The translations under genes and the position numbers were made by a program. A stretch of DNA of 64,000 nt from Prinsepia uniflora (taxonomy: Eukaryota; Streptophyta; Magnoliopsida; Rosales; Rosaceae): positions 42,943,742 to 43,007,741 of the forward strand of contig CM064873.1 of assembly GCA_032719365.1 (NCBI GenBank), given 5' to 3'. Shown piece after piece: positions 51,423 to 62,303 of this stretch; the first letter of the stretch is position 1; the number at the start of each line of letters is the position of its first letter. The notes under the pieces were generated by a model. The model searched no databases. It saw only the letters and a list, made by a program, of their open reading frames with translations, and was not told the DNA's origin.

Positions 51423-52690
51423 GTGAGTGGACCTTTTTTTCTAAATTGGTGCATGCATAAATGTTTATTATATGTTTTAAATACTTGTTTGTGATGCCAT
51501 GAGTGCATTTGGATGTGTGGTTACGCATAGGCACGTATTTCGAGGTTTCGGCCCTATACGGTGCCTATACGGGGCTATATGTCTTTATTGGTCTAGATGA
51601 AATGGTTTTGGATTTCCAAATGAATTATGAATATGATTTTAGGATGTTGATTTGGATGCTTGTGATTTATCTGGTTTCACGTATTTCGAGGCGATTTACG
51701 TGCTTGCACGTAAATCGAGGTTTTCCGATTTTACTTCGATTTTCCATTTTTATCGTTTTGGAAATAGTTTAATAAAATGGTTTTGGATTTGAAAAGGTAA
51801 ACTCGGGATTCGAGACCCATTTGATTTACGGAATCGGGCCGGAGGCCCAGTTGGTTTACGATACGGACCGGAGGTCCAGTTTCTATGTGGATTCGGGCCT
51901 AGCGCCCAACTATGTATTACAAATGGTTTTTATGGGTCATGACGGTTTATGGGAACCGGCATGAACCCTTGAAATGGATTTGCGAGTCATGATGGTTTAT
52001 GGGAACCGGCATGAACCCATGAAAGGATTTTATGGTTCTTGACGGCTTATGGGGGCCGGGCATGAATCCTTGAAAGGTTTCAAGAACGATTTCAAAAGGT
52101 TTTTCATATTCCATCCTTTATATATGATTGTCTCCTCCGGGGGGGGTCTTTGGCCTGAGTGGACCCTGGAGTAGTCACGGAGCACTGACTGAGTAGAGTC
52201 GCCCCCCAATTGGGTTCCTTACTCTCAGGATGGGATGGTTCGTTACCTCCAGGGAGGGTCATTGATCTACGGACATTGACCTGGGTGGACCCTGGAGAGA
52301 CTTGGGTTTGAGACCCCGGTTAGCACGCGCGTAGCTTTATTTTACCGTGACATGTTCTTGGATATGAAATATAATGGATAAACATGATTTCAATTGGTTT
52401 GGGAAATTATGTTTTATGATGATAAATGGATTTGGGCTGAGTTCCCACATATTTTTACTATGGTGTGGTTTTCTGTAAATGGTTTTGGGCAGGAGCCCGT
52501 GTGACTTGGATTTACAAAACTTGGGGCTGTAACCCTAATTATGGTTGTTTAAACATATTTGTTTGGATAAATGGTTTTACTATGCATGCATGCTTTTTAG
52601 TGAAGGGTATAAAGGTCTTTTATAAATGTGTTTTACAAAACTTATTCCTTTTTGTCCACCCACAGTCTTTCTGTTTTTAATACCCTTCAG
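51423..52690 (+). promoter_or_regulatory. A paired-end intron-like segment
   Basis: GTGAGTGGAC and GTCCACCCAC (9/10 pairing), then TCTTTCTGTTTTTAATACCC and TTCAG|GTTGG. 1268 nt. Encloses imperfect repeats at about 51795-52075 (GGCCGGAGGCCCAG; GACGGTTTATGGGAACCGG). Confidence 0.48.
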
Positions 52691-52795
52691 GTTGGATACG
52701 ATGTGGACTGTAGCAGAGACCGAGATATCACATGCCTCCTCCGGATCCTAGCGTACTCTGATAGCCTGGGAGGGCGAAGGTTGGAAATATCCCTT

Positions 52796-52816
52796 GTCTG
52801 ACACTTCGTGTCAGAC
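52796..52816 (+). terminator. A terminal hairpin
   Basis: GTCTGACAC, loop TTC, GTGTCAGAC: a 9-bp perfect stem about 55 bp before the LTR end. Could mark RNA 3' end formation or another RNA structure in R/U5; function not known. Confidence 0.4.
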
Positions 52817-54946
52817 GGGAGCAGGGTTATCCCGCGTTAATCCTGAGGGGATTGGGATGGGTACTGTCAACCTGTCTATGAACTCGTGACGTCCCGAACT
52901 ACGTAACAGTCATCGGTCAAAGTTTGTTTGACTGCTTAAACCAAAAGCCAACCGTTCGCCCAATTCTAGGGGTAAAATCGTCATTTCCTTCAACTTTTCC
53001 CAAATTTTCCTTTTTCGAATTTCCGGGTCATTACAACCTATGCATGCATACATGCATAATAATTTTATAAAAGAAAATTCCACTCACACACCGTCCTTGT
53101 AGCCAAATTCCAAGATGTACGCTCTTCCATAATTTCTAAAAATTTTACCGCTTATCAAAAATCATTACTAAAGATCACTAATGTTCCAAGTAACTTTGTA
53201 TTTAAATCTCCTAATTATTCAGGATTAAAAACGCATTTAAAACATGAACATAACAATTTGAACACCAAAAATTATACCAAAATGACGTGTAATCAACTCA
53301 AAACATGTGCCAATAGGTTCGTAACATCGATTACATGAAAAACCATGTCGGTTGGAAATCGAAGTAGCGTGCCACGCGCCCTCATGCACCATCGATGGCC
53401 TCTGCGCATGGGCTTCACATGCCTGGGGATGAGACATCCCTACCTCCAGTGTAACGACCCGTCCCAAATTCCTAGATTAGATTAGCGACTAATCACGATT
53501 AGTGAGGCTAATCGGTGATTAGTTAGGCGAAATCGGACGAACGATGCAAAATGACCGTTTTGCCCCTGATGGTGGCAAAACGTTGACTTTTCATTCGGGC
53601 TGTCAAATGGACTATGACCAATGACTGTGACGTAGTTCATGACGTCACGAGTTCATAGATAGGTGGCACGTTCAATTCCGACGTCCGAGGAGGAAGTTAT
53701 GACGTTCGGAAGTTTTGGGGCATTTTGGTAATTTTGGTTAAATGGGGTCAAAAGTTGACTTTTTGACCTGGATTTCCGATGGCCGAGGGCCGAGGACTAT
53801 TACGTAGATAAGGACGATACGAATCCATAGACAGGCAGCACGTCGAATTCGGACGTTCGACGGCGAAGTTACGGGTCACGGAAGTTCAAGTGCACTATTG
53901 CACGAATTAGGAAACGAGTTAACTTTTGGACTCTAGTGGGCCCAGATATTTGTCCTGATGCCCAATGGATGAGTGACAAGTGTCACCCATCCAATGGACA
54001 CCATATTTCATTCATGCACCAAACCATTCACCCGTGCATCCATTTTCCATTTTTCCTCCAACCATTACCCGATCCCATTTTCAAATCCAACCCAAACCCT
54101 TGAGCCTGAGGCTCATTCCTGAGGGACCAGAGAGTGACAAGAGGACTGAGGAAGGTGGTGGCCAGCCAAGGGCACGCCGCCGTGGACGGTGGAGCCGTGA
54201 AGCCCAAAAGGTATCGGTTTTAACCGATTTCAATCCATTTTTCATTTATGTTGTTATGGGTCGATTTGGATGATTAGGATGGATTATTTAGGTTGCTAGG
54301 GGGTGATTAGTGAGGTTTTGGTGGTTGTGGACGGCTGGGAAGCCGTGGGGAGAAAAGGAGAAGTTTGAACCGTGAGGTTCAAACTTGGACCGTGTGATTT
54401 TGTGGGTTGTAATGGGTTTCGTTAATTGGAATAGATAGGAAACACAAAAATAGGAATTTAGGAACTGGAATGGAAGAAAACGGATGAAAAATGAGGGAGA
54501 AGGAGGCCTGGACCGGTTACGCCGGTCCAGTTGCAGGGGTTGGACCGGACCGGCCGGCCCGGACCGGTTCGATCGTTGGAGTTGGTGACACTGTGCAGGG
54601 CGCGTGAGGCCCACGCGTAGTGGCTTCTTGGGGTGCGTGAGGGCGCGTGGCACACAATTTGAGGAAGGTTCCAACATACGAAATTATCTATTCGATGTAA
54701 CGAACATTTTGGGACTGGTTTCGAGTCGATCGGACACCGTCTCGATATGTTTCGGGGCATCGGAAGGTTTATGTTCGGTTTTAAAATTAGTTAGAAATTC
54801 TGGAAAATTACGGGACTTTAGTGAGGGGTTATATAAGTAGTTAGTAACCCTCTAATTTAATTTGGTCAGGTTTGGATGTCCCGGTGACGGTGATCGTCTC
54901 GGGGAGCCGTATGGCACGCGTATCTAGGCACGGCTTCGGACGGTCT

Positions 54947-55854
54947 GTGAGTGGACCTTATTTTCTAAATTGGTGCATGCATAAATGTTTATTATATGTT
55001 TTAAATACTTGTTTGTGATGCCATGAGTGCATTTGGATGTATGGTTACGTATAGGCACGTATTTCGAGGTTTCGGCCCTATACGATGCCTATACTGGGCC
55101 GTACGTCTTTATTGGTCTGAATGAAATGGTTTTGGATTTCCGAATGGATTATGAATGCGATTTGATGAGTTTGATTTGGATATTTGTAAATTATATAGTT
55201 TCACGTATTTCGAGGCGATTTACGTGCTTGCACGTAAATCGAGATTTTTCGGTTTTACACTGATTTTCCATACCTAGGGTTTTGGATATGATTGTCTCCT
55301 CCGGGGAGGGTCGTTGGCCTGGGTGGACCCCGGAGTAGTCACGGAGCACTGACTGAGTGGAGTCGCCCCCCAGTTGGGTTCCTTACTCTCAGGATGGGCA
55401 TGGTTTGTTACCTCCAGGGAGGGTCATTGATCCATGGACATTGACCTGCATGGACCCTGGAGAGACTTGGGTTTGAGACCCCGGTTAGCACACGTGTAGC
55501 TCTATTTTACCGTGACAGGTTCTGGATATGAATATAATGGATAAACGTGATTTAAATTGGTTTGAGAAATTATGTTTTATGATGATAAATGGATTTGGAC
55601 TGAGATTCCACACATGTTTACTATGTTATGGTTTCTGTAAATGGTTTTGGGCAGGAGCCCGTAGAACTTGTATTTATAGAATTTGGGGCTGAGACCCTAA
55701 TTATGGTTGTTTAAACTTATGTGTTTGGATAAATGGTTTTACTATGCATGCATGCTTTTTAGTGGAGGGTATAAAGGTCTTCTTTATGAAATATGTTTTT
55801 ATAAAATCTTTATTTTTGTCCACTCACAGTCTTTCTGTTTTTAATACCCTTCAG
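54947..55854 (+). promoter_or_regulatory. D paired-end intron-like segment
   Basis: GTGAGTGGAC 54947-54956 pairs perfectly with GTCCACTCAC 55818-55827, then TCTTTCTGTTTTTAATACCC and TTCAG|GTTGA. 908 nt. Confidence 0.5.
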
Positions 55855-55960
55855 GTTGACATCGGATGTGGACTGTAGCAGAGACCGAGATATCACATAC
55901 ATCCTCCGAATCCTGGCGTACTCTGATAGCCCGGGAGGGCAAAGGTCGGAAATATCCCTT

Positions 55961-55981
55961 GTCTGACACTTCGTGTCAGAT
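55961..55981 (+). terminator. D terminal hairpin
   Basis: GTCTGACAC, loop TTC, GTGTCAGAT: the same hairpin as in A with the last pair changed to G-T. Confidence 0.4.
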
Positions 55982-56891
55982 GGGAGCAGGGTCATCCCGC
56001 ACTAATCCCTGGGGGATTGGGATGGGTCCTGTCATCCAGATAGATCAACCCATGGGTTTGCGTACACGACCCAACCCGAGCAACCCGAACTAGTCCTAAA
56101 TTATTCATTTTTCATCCTTTTTCTTCCCTTCCATGCTCAACCTAGTCTAATCATGTTTAGAAGGGGTTCTACGATGTCAAAACCCAAGAAACTTACCTCG
56201 AGTTTCGGCAAAACTCTTCAACTTTTTGGTTGACCGTTGTTCCTCCTTGTTCAGGTGATTCCCTCATCAAAACCATTGAATTTATTAGTTCATTAGAGTC
56301 TAGGGACATAAAGGAATTGTTAGTAAACTTGGTTTCGAGCTTCCCTATCAAAAACTTAACGGTGAGTTCAAAATTTTATGGGTTTTCTTCTTAGGTTTCC
56401 TCTGGGGCTTTCGGCTCTGGGTTATCTTCTTTCTTTCTTTCTTTTCTTCTCTCTCTTCCCCTCTTTTTCTCCTTGGTTTTCTTCCCTTTCTTCCTTGTTT
56501 TTCCTCATGATTTGGCTTCTCGGCTTTTTTCCCTATACACCATACACACAATCATATATATATATATATATATATAATAACACAATAGTAAGTTGGTGGG
56601 GAGAGGATAAAGGGATAAGACATGTGTCATTTTCAACAAATATCCTACTTGTGAAATTATCAAAATGCCCCTATACTATTTAGACCCATAAGAAACTCAC
56701 TCGATCTCCGAGTTTAACTTGATACATGTCTACCGACTCAAAACGTCGAGACTTACGTAACGGCTCTCACAAAAAGTCCAAAAGGTACCTGAGGCAAAAG
56801 TTCAACCTTTGACATATAAGGGTAAAATCATCCATTTGCACACAAACTTTTTAAAATTATATTTCTGGAATTTTTGGCTCGTTATAGCCCA

Positions 56892-57509
56892 TATGGTGGT
56901 TGGATAGGTCCACAAATATCCCCTTGTATTGTTTGCAAGAAGGGGGTGGATTCTTTACTCATCTTTGCATATGATGTTCTACTGTTCAATTTTCACATCC
57001 TGCAAGCTTGACATAGTATTTCAATCAACACAAAGTCCTTATTAGTAAGGGGATGTATGTGCGATATATTGAAGATACGGTACATCATACCGTTTGGGTG
57101 TCCCAACCGATCGTACCATAATAAGTAGCTGCTTGGGTTAGGTAGCTTCTGGCTAGCCATGTGATTTTCCTCAATTTCTCTAATAGTGGTCATGCAGAGA
57201 CCACTCGAAAGACATTTCAATTTCTCCAATGAACGCTTTTAGCCATACAAGTTGGAGGTTATGAAAAATTATTCCACATTTTTTTTGTGACTTCAACGTG
57301 ACATCCATTAGCTCGAATATCCTTAAAACTCAACAACACTCTTCTAGAATGTAGAGAATATAAGGCTTCATCAATGGAAAATACAGTACCATTGGACAAC
57401 ATAAAATGAGCTATGTCGGAGTCTTCAATTTCAAGTTGGATTGGCAAGATATAGTTGTCACAAAGGTTTGGTTAGGTAATAAGTTTGTAAAATATATATT
57501 GTCTTAGAG
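56892..57509 (-). pseudogene. Copia integrase N-terminus and protease C-terminal part
   Basis: 57447-57259 encodes IEDSDIAHFMLSNGTVFSID and SRRVLLSFKDIRANGCHVE, the region after the copia protease. 57229-56993 encodes LLWYDRLGHPNG, SHIHPL and CQAC, the GAG-pre-integrase HHCC finger. The frame then continues (shifted) to IQGDICGPIQPPYG at the edge of C. Frameshifts present. Confidence 0.85.
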
Positions 57510-57514
57510 GATAG

Positions 57515-59436
57515 TGTAACACCCCAGATATTTGATATAAAATGAAAAATGACCATTTTTCCCCTAAAAGTCCAAAAGTTGACATTATACCGAAGTCAAA
57601 GTGTTGGCTTTTGACCAGAACATCTTGTAGAAACTTCGAAAAGACCTTTATGAAGGTTTGGGCCTCCCGAGTACTTAGATATGTAGCATATCGAGAATGG
57701 AGCTCAGATAAGTACGTTATGGGTCAAGGAAGGCTTAGGGGCATTTTCGTCATTTTACCACTAAAGGGTATTTTGGTCATTTGCTAAGAAACACCTAGAG
57801 TTATCTTGGTTTCTCCTGATTTTTCCTCCAAAATATCTCCACCGACTCACTTAAGAATGAATAGAGGTTGTGATGTTATGGAAGGGGCTTCGACGAGGAG
57901 AAGCCGAAAAAAAAGGTAACAACCCTCCAACTCGTGAAAGGAAACTAAAGAGGGATGAGAAAGAAAACTCAGGATAAGGGGGAAAGAAAGAAAGAAAGAG
58001 TAAAGGGGAAAAAAAGTTCAAAAAAAAAGGGTGAAAAGGAGGAAGAAGACCTCTCCGTAAACCGTGAAGCCCATTTATGACCGTAAGGTCATTCCTTTGT
58101 TTGTTGTTTTGTAGCTTGAGACTGAAGATACCAGAGTAATAAGTGAGTCAGCAGGATCATTTAGGTGTTAATAGGAGGTTCTTTAAATGTGGGAATCCTA
58201 GGAAAACAAAGTTGGAAGCCATGGCCGAAGGGTGGTAAGATTGAACAATGAGTTTATGTAAGTATTTCTTCCTTTTAATCTCGTAGATCATCACCTTAGC
58301 TTGTTTAAATAAAGTTTGGCGTTTGGAACGTTGGAAATGGACGAGAAATGGCCGAGAAACGGCCGAGTCATCATCGCGGGAGGCGCGTGGAGGCGACCCA
58401 TGTGACCGGCGCGTGACCACCACTCGCAGAGGCTTTGGGTGGCTCATGGAGGCGCATCTGGCATCTTCTCGTGATATGGTCAACATGAAAGTTGTTTATT
58501 TCTTAATTCTAAGTTTATTAGTATGATTATTGGGTTAATTTGAGGTCTTTTAGGACAATTATGATTTTCCAAAGTTTTAAATGTTATTTACTATTTTGTT
58601 GTTAAATTTAGGAAAATAAATAACTATTACTAAAGGTTATTTGAGTTAAGGAGTATGTAGATAATTAATGGTGCTGAGAATTATGGTTAAAACGAGATTA
58701 TATTAGTTAACTATATTGAAGGTTGAATGTTGTTATAAAAGGGAAATGTAGTACAATTATGGAATATGAGCTTATGGTATATGTATGCTTAGATATTGGG
58801 AATTTAAATATGGTACATGTGATTATGAGGTATTAGAGGATTAGATGACAAACCAATTTGGGCACACTTAAACTATATAGGCTAATGTATGGAAAAGAAT
58901 AAGGAAAGTTGCTCATGTGAATAGTGTGTAATTAAGAATGACTAAACTTTATTTTGTAGGAAATGTTATGTATAGTATGTATACATATAGATGATATTAG
59001 ATAATGATACAACTTTGGTTAAATAGAAACTTGTGATAATCATGACGAGTAAAAGAAGTAAAGGAAATATGGACAGGGTGCTAACTTAGAATTTGTGTAT
59101 ATTCGAAGTACTACGTAAACTATGGTTAATTTATTTGTGTAAAGTGAACTTGAGAAAATAAGGAGTTGTGAACTAGTAGAGTGTGAGGTATGAATATGAC
59201 CAACAAGGTAATGGTTAATTTATGTAAACCATAACGATTTTACTAAGGGACATAAGACCCCAGATAAGGTCAATTTAGTAAGTCCCCTAGTTATCGGGGT
59301 TAAATGGGCTGGATGTGTGCGGTAACCCCGCAAGGACGAATTTAATTTTGGATAATTGTCCCTTGTCTGACAAGAAATGTCAAACGGAAGCAGAATCCCT
59401 CATGTCTGTCTAGCCGTACCGGAAAAGGTTCTGTCA
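57515..59436 (+). mobile_element. F: divergent solo LTR, 1922 bp, weak TSD GATAG/AATAT
   Basis: TGTAACACCCCAGAT ... AAAAGGTTCTGTCA. Flanks GATAG (57510-57514) and AATAT (59437-59441) match 3 of 5. The copia protease frame (SATTHN at 59460-, CDNYILPIQLE at 57460-) can rejoin across it. Keeps TTGAC motifs, a GCGCGTG block (58375-58460) and the terminal GTCTGACA/TGTCAAAC hairpin, but no recognisable GTGAGTGGAC/GTCCACTCAC pair. Confidence 0.78.
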
Positions 59437-59597
59437 AATATTGTGCGTGGTAGCACTGTTTTTCAGACATCAAACTTCTCCACTTGACATATCTAACCAT
59501 AAATTTAACTAAAAATTAAATACCAAAATATGAAAATAAATAAATGGATTAAAATAAATGATATACGATCAAAAAATCAGACCAAGTTAAAAGTATA
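59437..59597 (-). pseudogene. Copia protease active-site remnant
   Basis: The - strand encodes CLKNSATTHN, matching the copia protease D-S/T-G/A-T-T-H motif with the catalytic Asp changed to Asn. Upstream (59597-59500) is AT-rich with stops. Confidence 0.7.
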
Positions 59598-59765
59598 CAT
59601 AATGACAGGACCCGTCCCAACTGGACCTTGAAAACCGTACTCGGTCCTGCTCCCGTCCGACAAGTCAACTGAACTCCCGAAACTATCCTTCAGCACCTAT
59701 CAGACAAGGGATAACTGTCGCTCATGCCTCCACCTCGAGATCAGCCCCGAACATTGTGCCACGGC

Positions 59766-60813
59766 CTGGAGGGTCATCAAAACAGAAAAGGTGTGAGTGG
59801 ACAAAAATATACTCGTTAAGACATATTGATAAAAGACATCATTTACCCTCCAGTTTATCAAACCATGCATGTATAGGGAAAAACATATGAATGACAATCA
59901 CCGGCTCTCAGGCCAAACACATGAAAACATAACCACCTGGCCACACAGACCAGAACTCGTACTCAATACCAGTGCGTAATCACAATCAACATCAAACAAT
60001 ACTATGCACAAGGTCACAATCCATTACTCGATCAATCAATCAATCAATCCGCACTATTCACAAGTGCACAAACCATCACATAGTCACATCCGCACTACTC
60101 ATAGGCCATAACCCCGAGCATTAGCCGTTTGGGAACACCCCGAGCTCCGGCTATCTGGGAATACTTATCACCCCGAGTACCAGCCGCCTGGGAACACCCC
60201 TAGCTCCGGCTGCCTGGGAATACTTATCATATCCCCGAGCTTCGGTCGTCTGGGACTACCCCTTAGCTTCGACCGTCTGGGCATCCATAATCACAATGAA
60301 AATCCTCGTGGGATCATATCTCAAAACATCTCAATCAAATCCTTGACTTCAACCCAAGTCAAAATCATTACCAACCGGGACACAAGCCCAAATAGCATTT
60401 ATACGTAAATCCATAAAATCATATCGAAAACATATCACAACACATATCAATTATATCCATGACCTCAAATCAAGTCAAAAACACTATCCAGTTAGGCCTC
60501 AAGGCCAAGACATCAACATCACGCAAATCCGTGAAATCACACTGAACTCAGTAAATAAATCCAGAAATCATCATTGACTCACCCAATAAGTCAAAACATC
60601 CTTTTAAAACCTTTTTGACTCCGGGCCTAGCCCAAAATACCGTTTGCACATTTCCTCGAAAAACGTGCTCGAAAGACCGATTAAAATATTCATTAAATCA
60701 CACATAATCATACCACATCATCAGGACATCATTGCAACTCAATTTATGCAATCAATCATGGAAAACATTTAACTAAGCATGCATCATGGTTTATAAAACA
60801 AACGTCCACTCAC
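59766..60813 (-). promoter_or_regulatory. G paired-end intron-like segment
   Basis: On the - strand GTGAGTGGAC (60813-60804) pairs perfectly with GTCCACTCAC (59802-59793), then CCTTTTCTGTTTTGATGACC and CTCCAG|GCCGTGG. 1048 nt. Confidence 0.5.
60111..60288. repeat. G minisatellite (CCCCGAGCTCCGGCTGCCTGGGAA-type)
   Basis: About six units of ~28-32 bp built on CCCGAGCTCCGGC and CTGGGAATACTTATC. Lies between the paired 10-mers. Confidence 0.9.
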
Positions 60814-62303
60814 ACACCGTCCAACCCGCTCGCTTCCCGAGCTGCACGCGTTTCCGTAATTTCCGATACGTGCCAGGAATCCCGAATCCTGTCCAAAATC
60901 ATTATACAGGGTTATAAACAAGTCAATTTACATCATATCAATTTCCCATAATTTTCCGGGATTTAAATATTATTTTAAAATATAACTTAAACCGTCGGAC
61001 CCTCGAAACATTATCGAGCCGGTGTCTGATTGACTCAAAACCAATTTTAAAAAGTCCGTTACATTATAGGGAGTAAAACACATGTTGAAACTTTCCTCAG
61101 AAAACCCACCACGCGCCCTCATGCGCCGTCGCAAGCGGCTGCGCGTGAGTCCACGCGCCGTGCTACAGTGATTGCTATAGTCACCCCTTCCACCCGTTTA
61201 CCTGGTAAACGGATCCTACGACCCGCGATCAGACCCGATTAGTTCTTCACCAATTCGAGTTCAATTTTACCGTTTCTTTCACTCATTAGCATCAAGTCAA
61301 TATGGATTAAGGGTCTGTACCTTAAATTTAAGAAGTCAAAGCCCCAAAGCCCTCGACTCAATAAAAACACCCGACGGGTCCCTAATCGGGTTCTGTCCAA
61401 TTTCACACTGTTTTATTCAATTGATTGCACCCGAAGCTTCTAACCTTTATGCTAAACACGAAACTCAAATCAATTTCATGAATCATTACCTTCAAATGGG
61501 AGAACTCAAGCTCCAAAATCCGACACAGTCGCAGGGGCTGTTCACCATCAATTCACCATCAATTGGCTTCCCAATTGATTTGGTTCGAGTCGTCCAGCTC
61601 CCAGGAAGCTGGATATCTACTCAATTTCCCTCGAAACCATTTACAAAATCATAATCGAGATTTATATGTTTAGGTAGTTTTTCGGGTTTCTCAGTAGGGT
61701 TCTAGGTCCATTTCCTTTCGATTTTCACTCAATTCCCTCACATAAATCTCTCTGTTCAATCTCAGTTTTACAATGGAATCGTGATCAATCAATTTGGACG
61801 AATTCAAATACACAAGGTGGGCGGTTTTGTTTGTTGTTCTCTGTTTTTGTTCTTATGCTTAGTCGACTACTGCTAAGACTTCTTTGCAAATTAATTTATA
61901 TAATTAAATGTACACCATTACAATTCAATTGCCACTAAGAGGTTTCTTAATATGACATGTGTCACTAACTGCATTAAGGTGAACTGATTCAGCACCCTAA
62001 ACCACATAATAACAATCATATTTAAGCTTCTACATACAATTACCATGTTACCCTTGTTCTCACAAATTACCAAAATACCCCTAATCGTTCTAGACCCATA
62101 ACGTTTTCGTTCGGACCCCGATTGACGCATGCCGCCTGTCTACGGATTCAGAGTCCCGAGACCTATCTAACGGTCTTCTCGGAAAGTCCAAACAATGTCC
62201 CGATCAAAAAGTCAACCGTTTGCCCAATTCCATGGGCAAAATCGTCATTTTCCTCAAGTTTTCTAAATTATCGTTTTTTGCATTTCCGGGGCGTTACACA
62301 TAA

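Larger units (their letters stand above)
49927..52869 (+). mobile_element. A: solo LTR inside B, 2943 bp, TSD ACTTG/ACCTG
   Basis: TGTAACGACCCGTCCC ... GGGATGGGTACTGTCA. TSD ACTTG 49922-49926 and ACCTG 52870-52874. Removing A restores the B sequence CATAGACARGTGGCACG (- strand). Carries doubled TTGAC modules, GCGC block 51075-51130, GTGAGTGGAC 51423-51432, GTCCACCCAC 52654-52663 and a perfect terminal hairpin at 52796-52816. Confidence 0.93.
47021..53036 (-). mobile_element. B: solo LTR on the - strand, about 3.07 kb, hosting A
   Basis: On the + strand starts (T)TGACAGGACCCGTCCCC and ends CCGGGTCATTACA(A). Flanks TCTAT (47016-47020) and CCTAT (53037-53041) give a one-mismatch TSD if one extra base is allowed at each end. 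Excision restores alignment of C2 to C1 (AAAACRTCT, then ATGCATCC). Interrupted by A at 49927. No internal coding region. Confidence 0.78.
53450..56034 (+). mobile_element. D: solo LTR in C2, 2585 bp, TSD TCCAG
   Basis: TGTAACGACCCGTCCC ... GGGATGGGTCCTGTCA. Perfect TSD TCCAG at 53445-53449 and 56035-56039. C1 has the unoccupied site (CTACCTCCAGATGGGTCAG, about 43230). Closest to A among the LTRs here (same module order and near-identical blocks, e.g. GTGCATGCATAAATGTTTA), but lacks part of A's repeat island. Confidence 0.96.
23017..56886 (-). mobile_element. C: gag-only LTR element on the - strand, heavily nested
   Basis: 3' LTR (C1) 23017-44082, internal region 44083-45066, 5' LTR (C2) 45067-56886. 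TSD GTCCG (23012-23016) and GCCCA (56887-56891) differ by two transitions, which fits age. Taking C out restores the copia integrase frame (IQGDICGPIQPPYG at 56892+ to LKYFMTLVDAS at 23011-). C1 and C2 are homologous LTRs, interrupted by E plus the array (C1) and by B plus A and by D (C2). The internal part is only 984 bp: a decayed gag and a polypurine tract, no pol. Confidence 0.85.
45067..56886 (-). repeat. C2: 5' LTR of element C (split by B+A and by D)
   Basis: Own pieces 45067-47020, 53037-53449 and 56035-56886, about 3.2 kb. Starts TGACAGGACC and ends CTCGTTATA (CA end mutated). It is about 1 kb longer than C1 because of about 45290-46440, which holds a minisatellite and a second donor-like GGTACGTGTGG (- strand, near 46390). 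That part may be a second LTR fragment fused in. Contains GTGAGTGGAT (45272-45281), TTCCACTCAC (53078-53087), a GCGC block (53365-53423), a CTTTC tract (56420-56490) and (TA)n (56552-56577). Confidence 0.78.
59603..62298 (-). mobile_element. G: solo LTR on the - strand, 2696 bp, TSD CATAA
   Basis: On the + strand TGACAGGACCCGTCCC ... TTTCCGGGGCGTTACA. Perfect TSD CATAA at 59598-59602 and 62299-62303. Related to B and S2. Contains one TTGAC module, a GCGC block (61106-61168) and the paired 10-mers. Confidence 0.95.
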
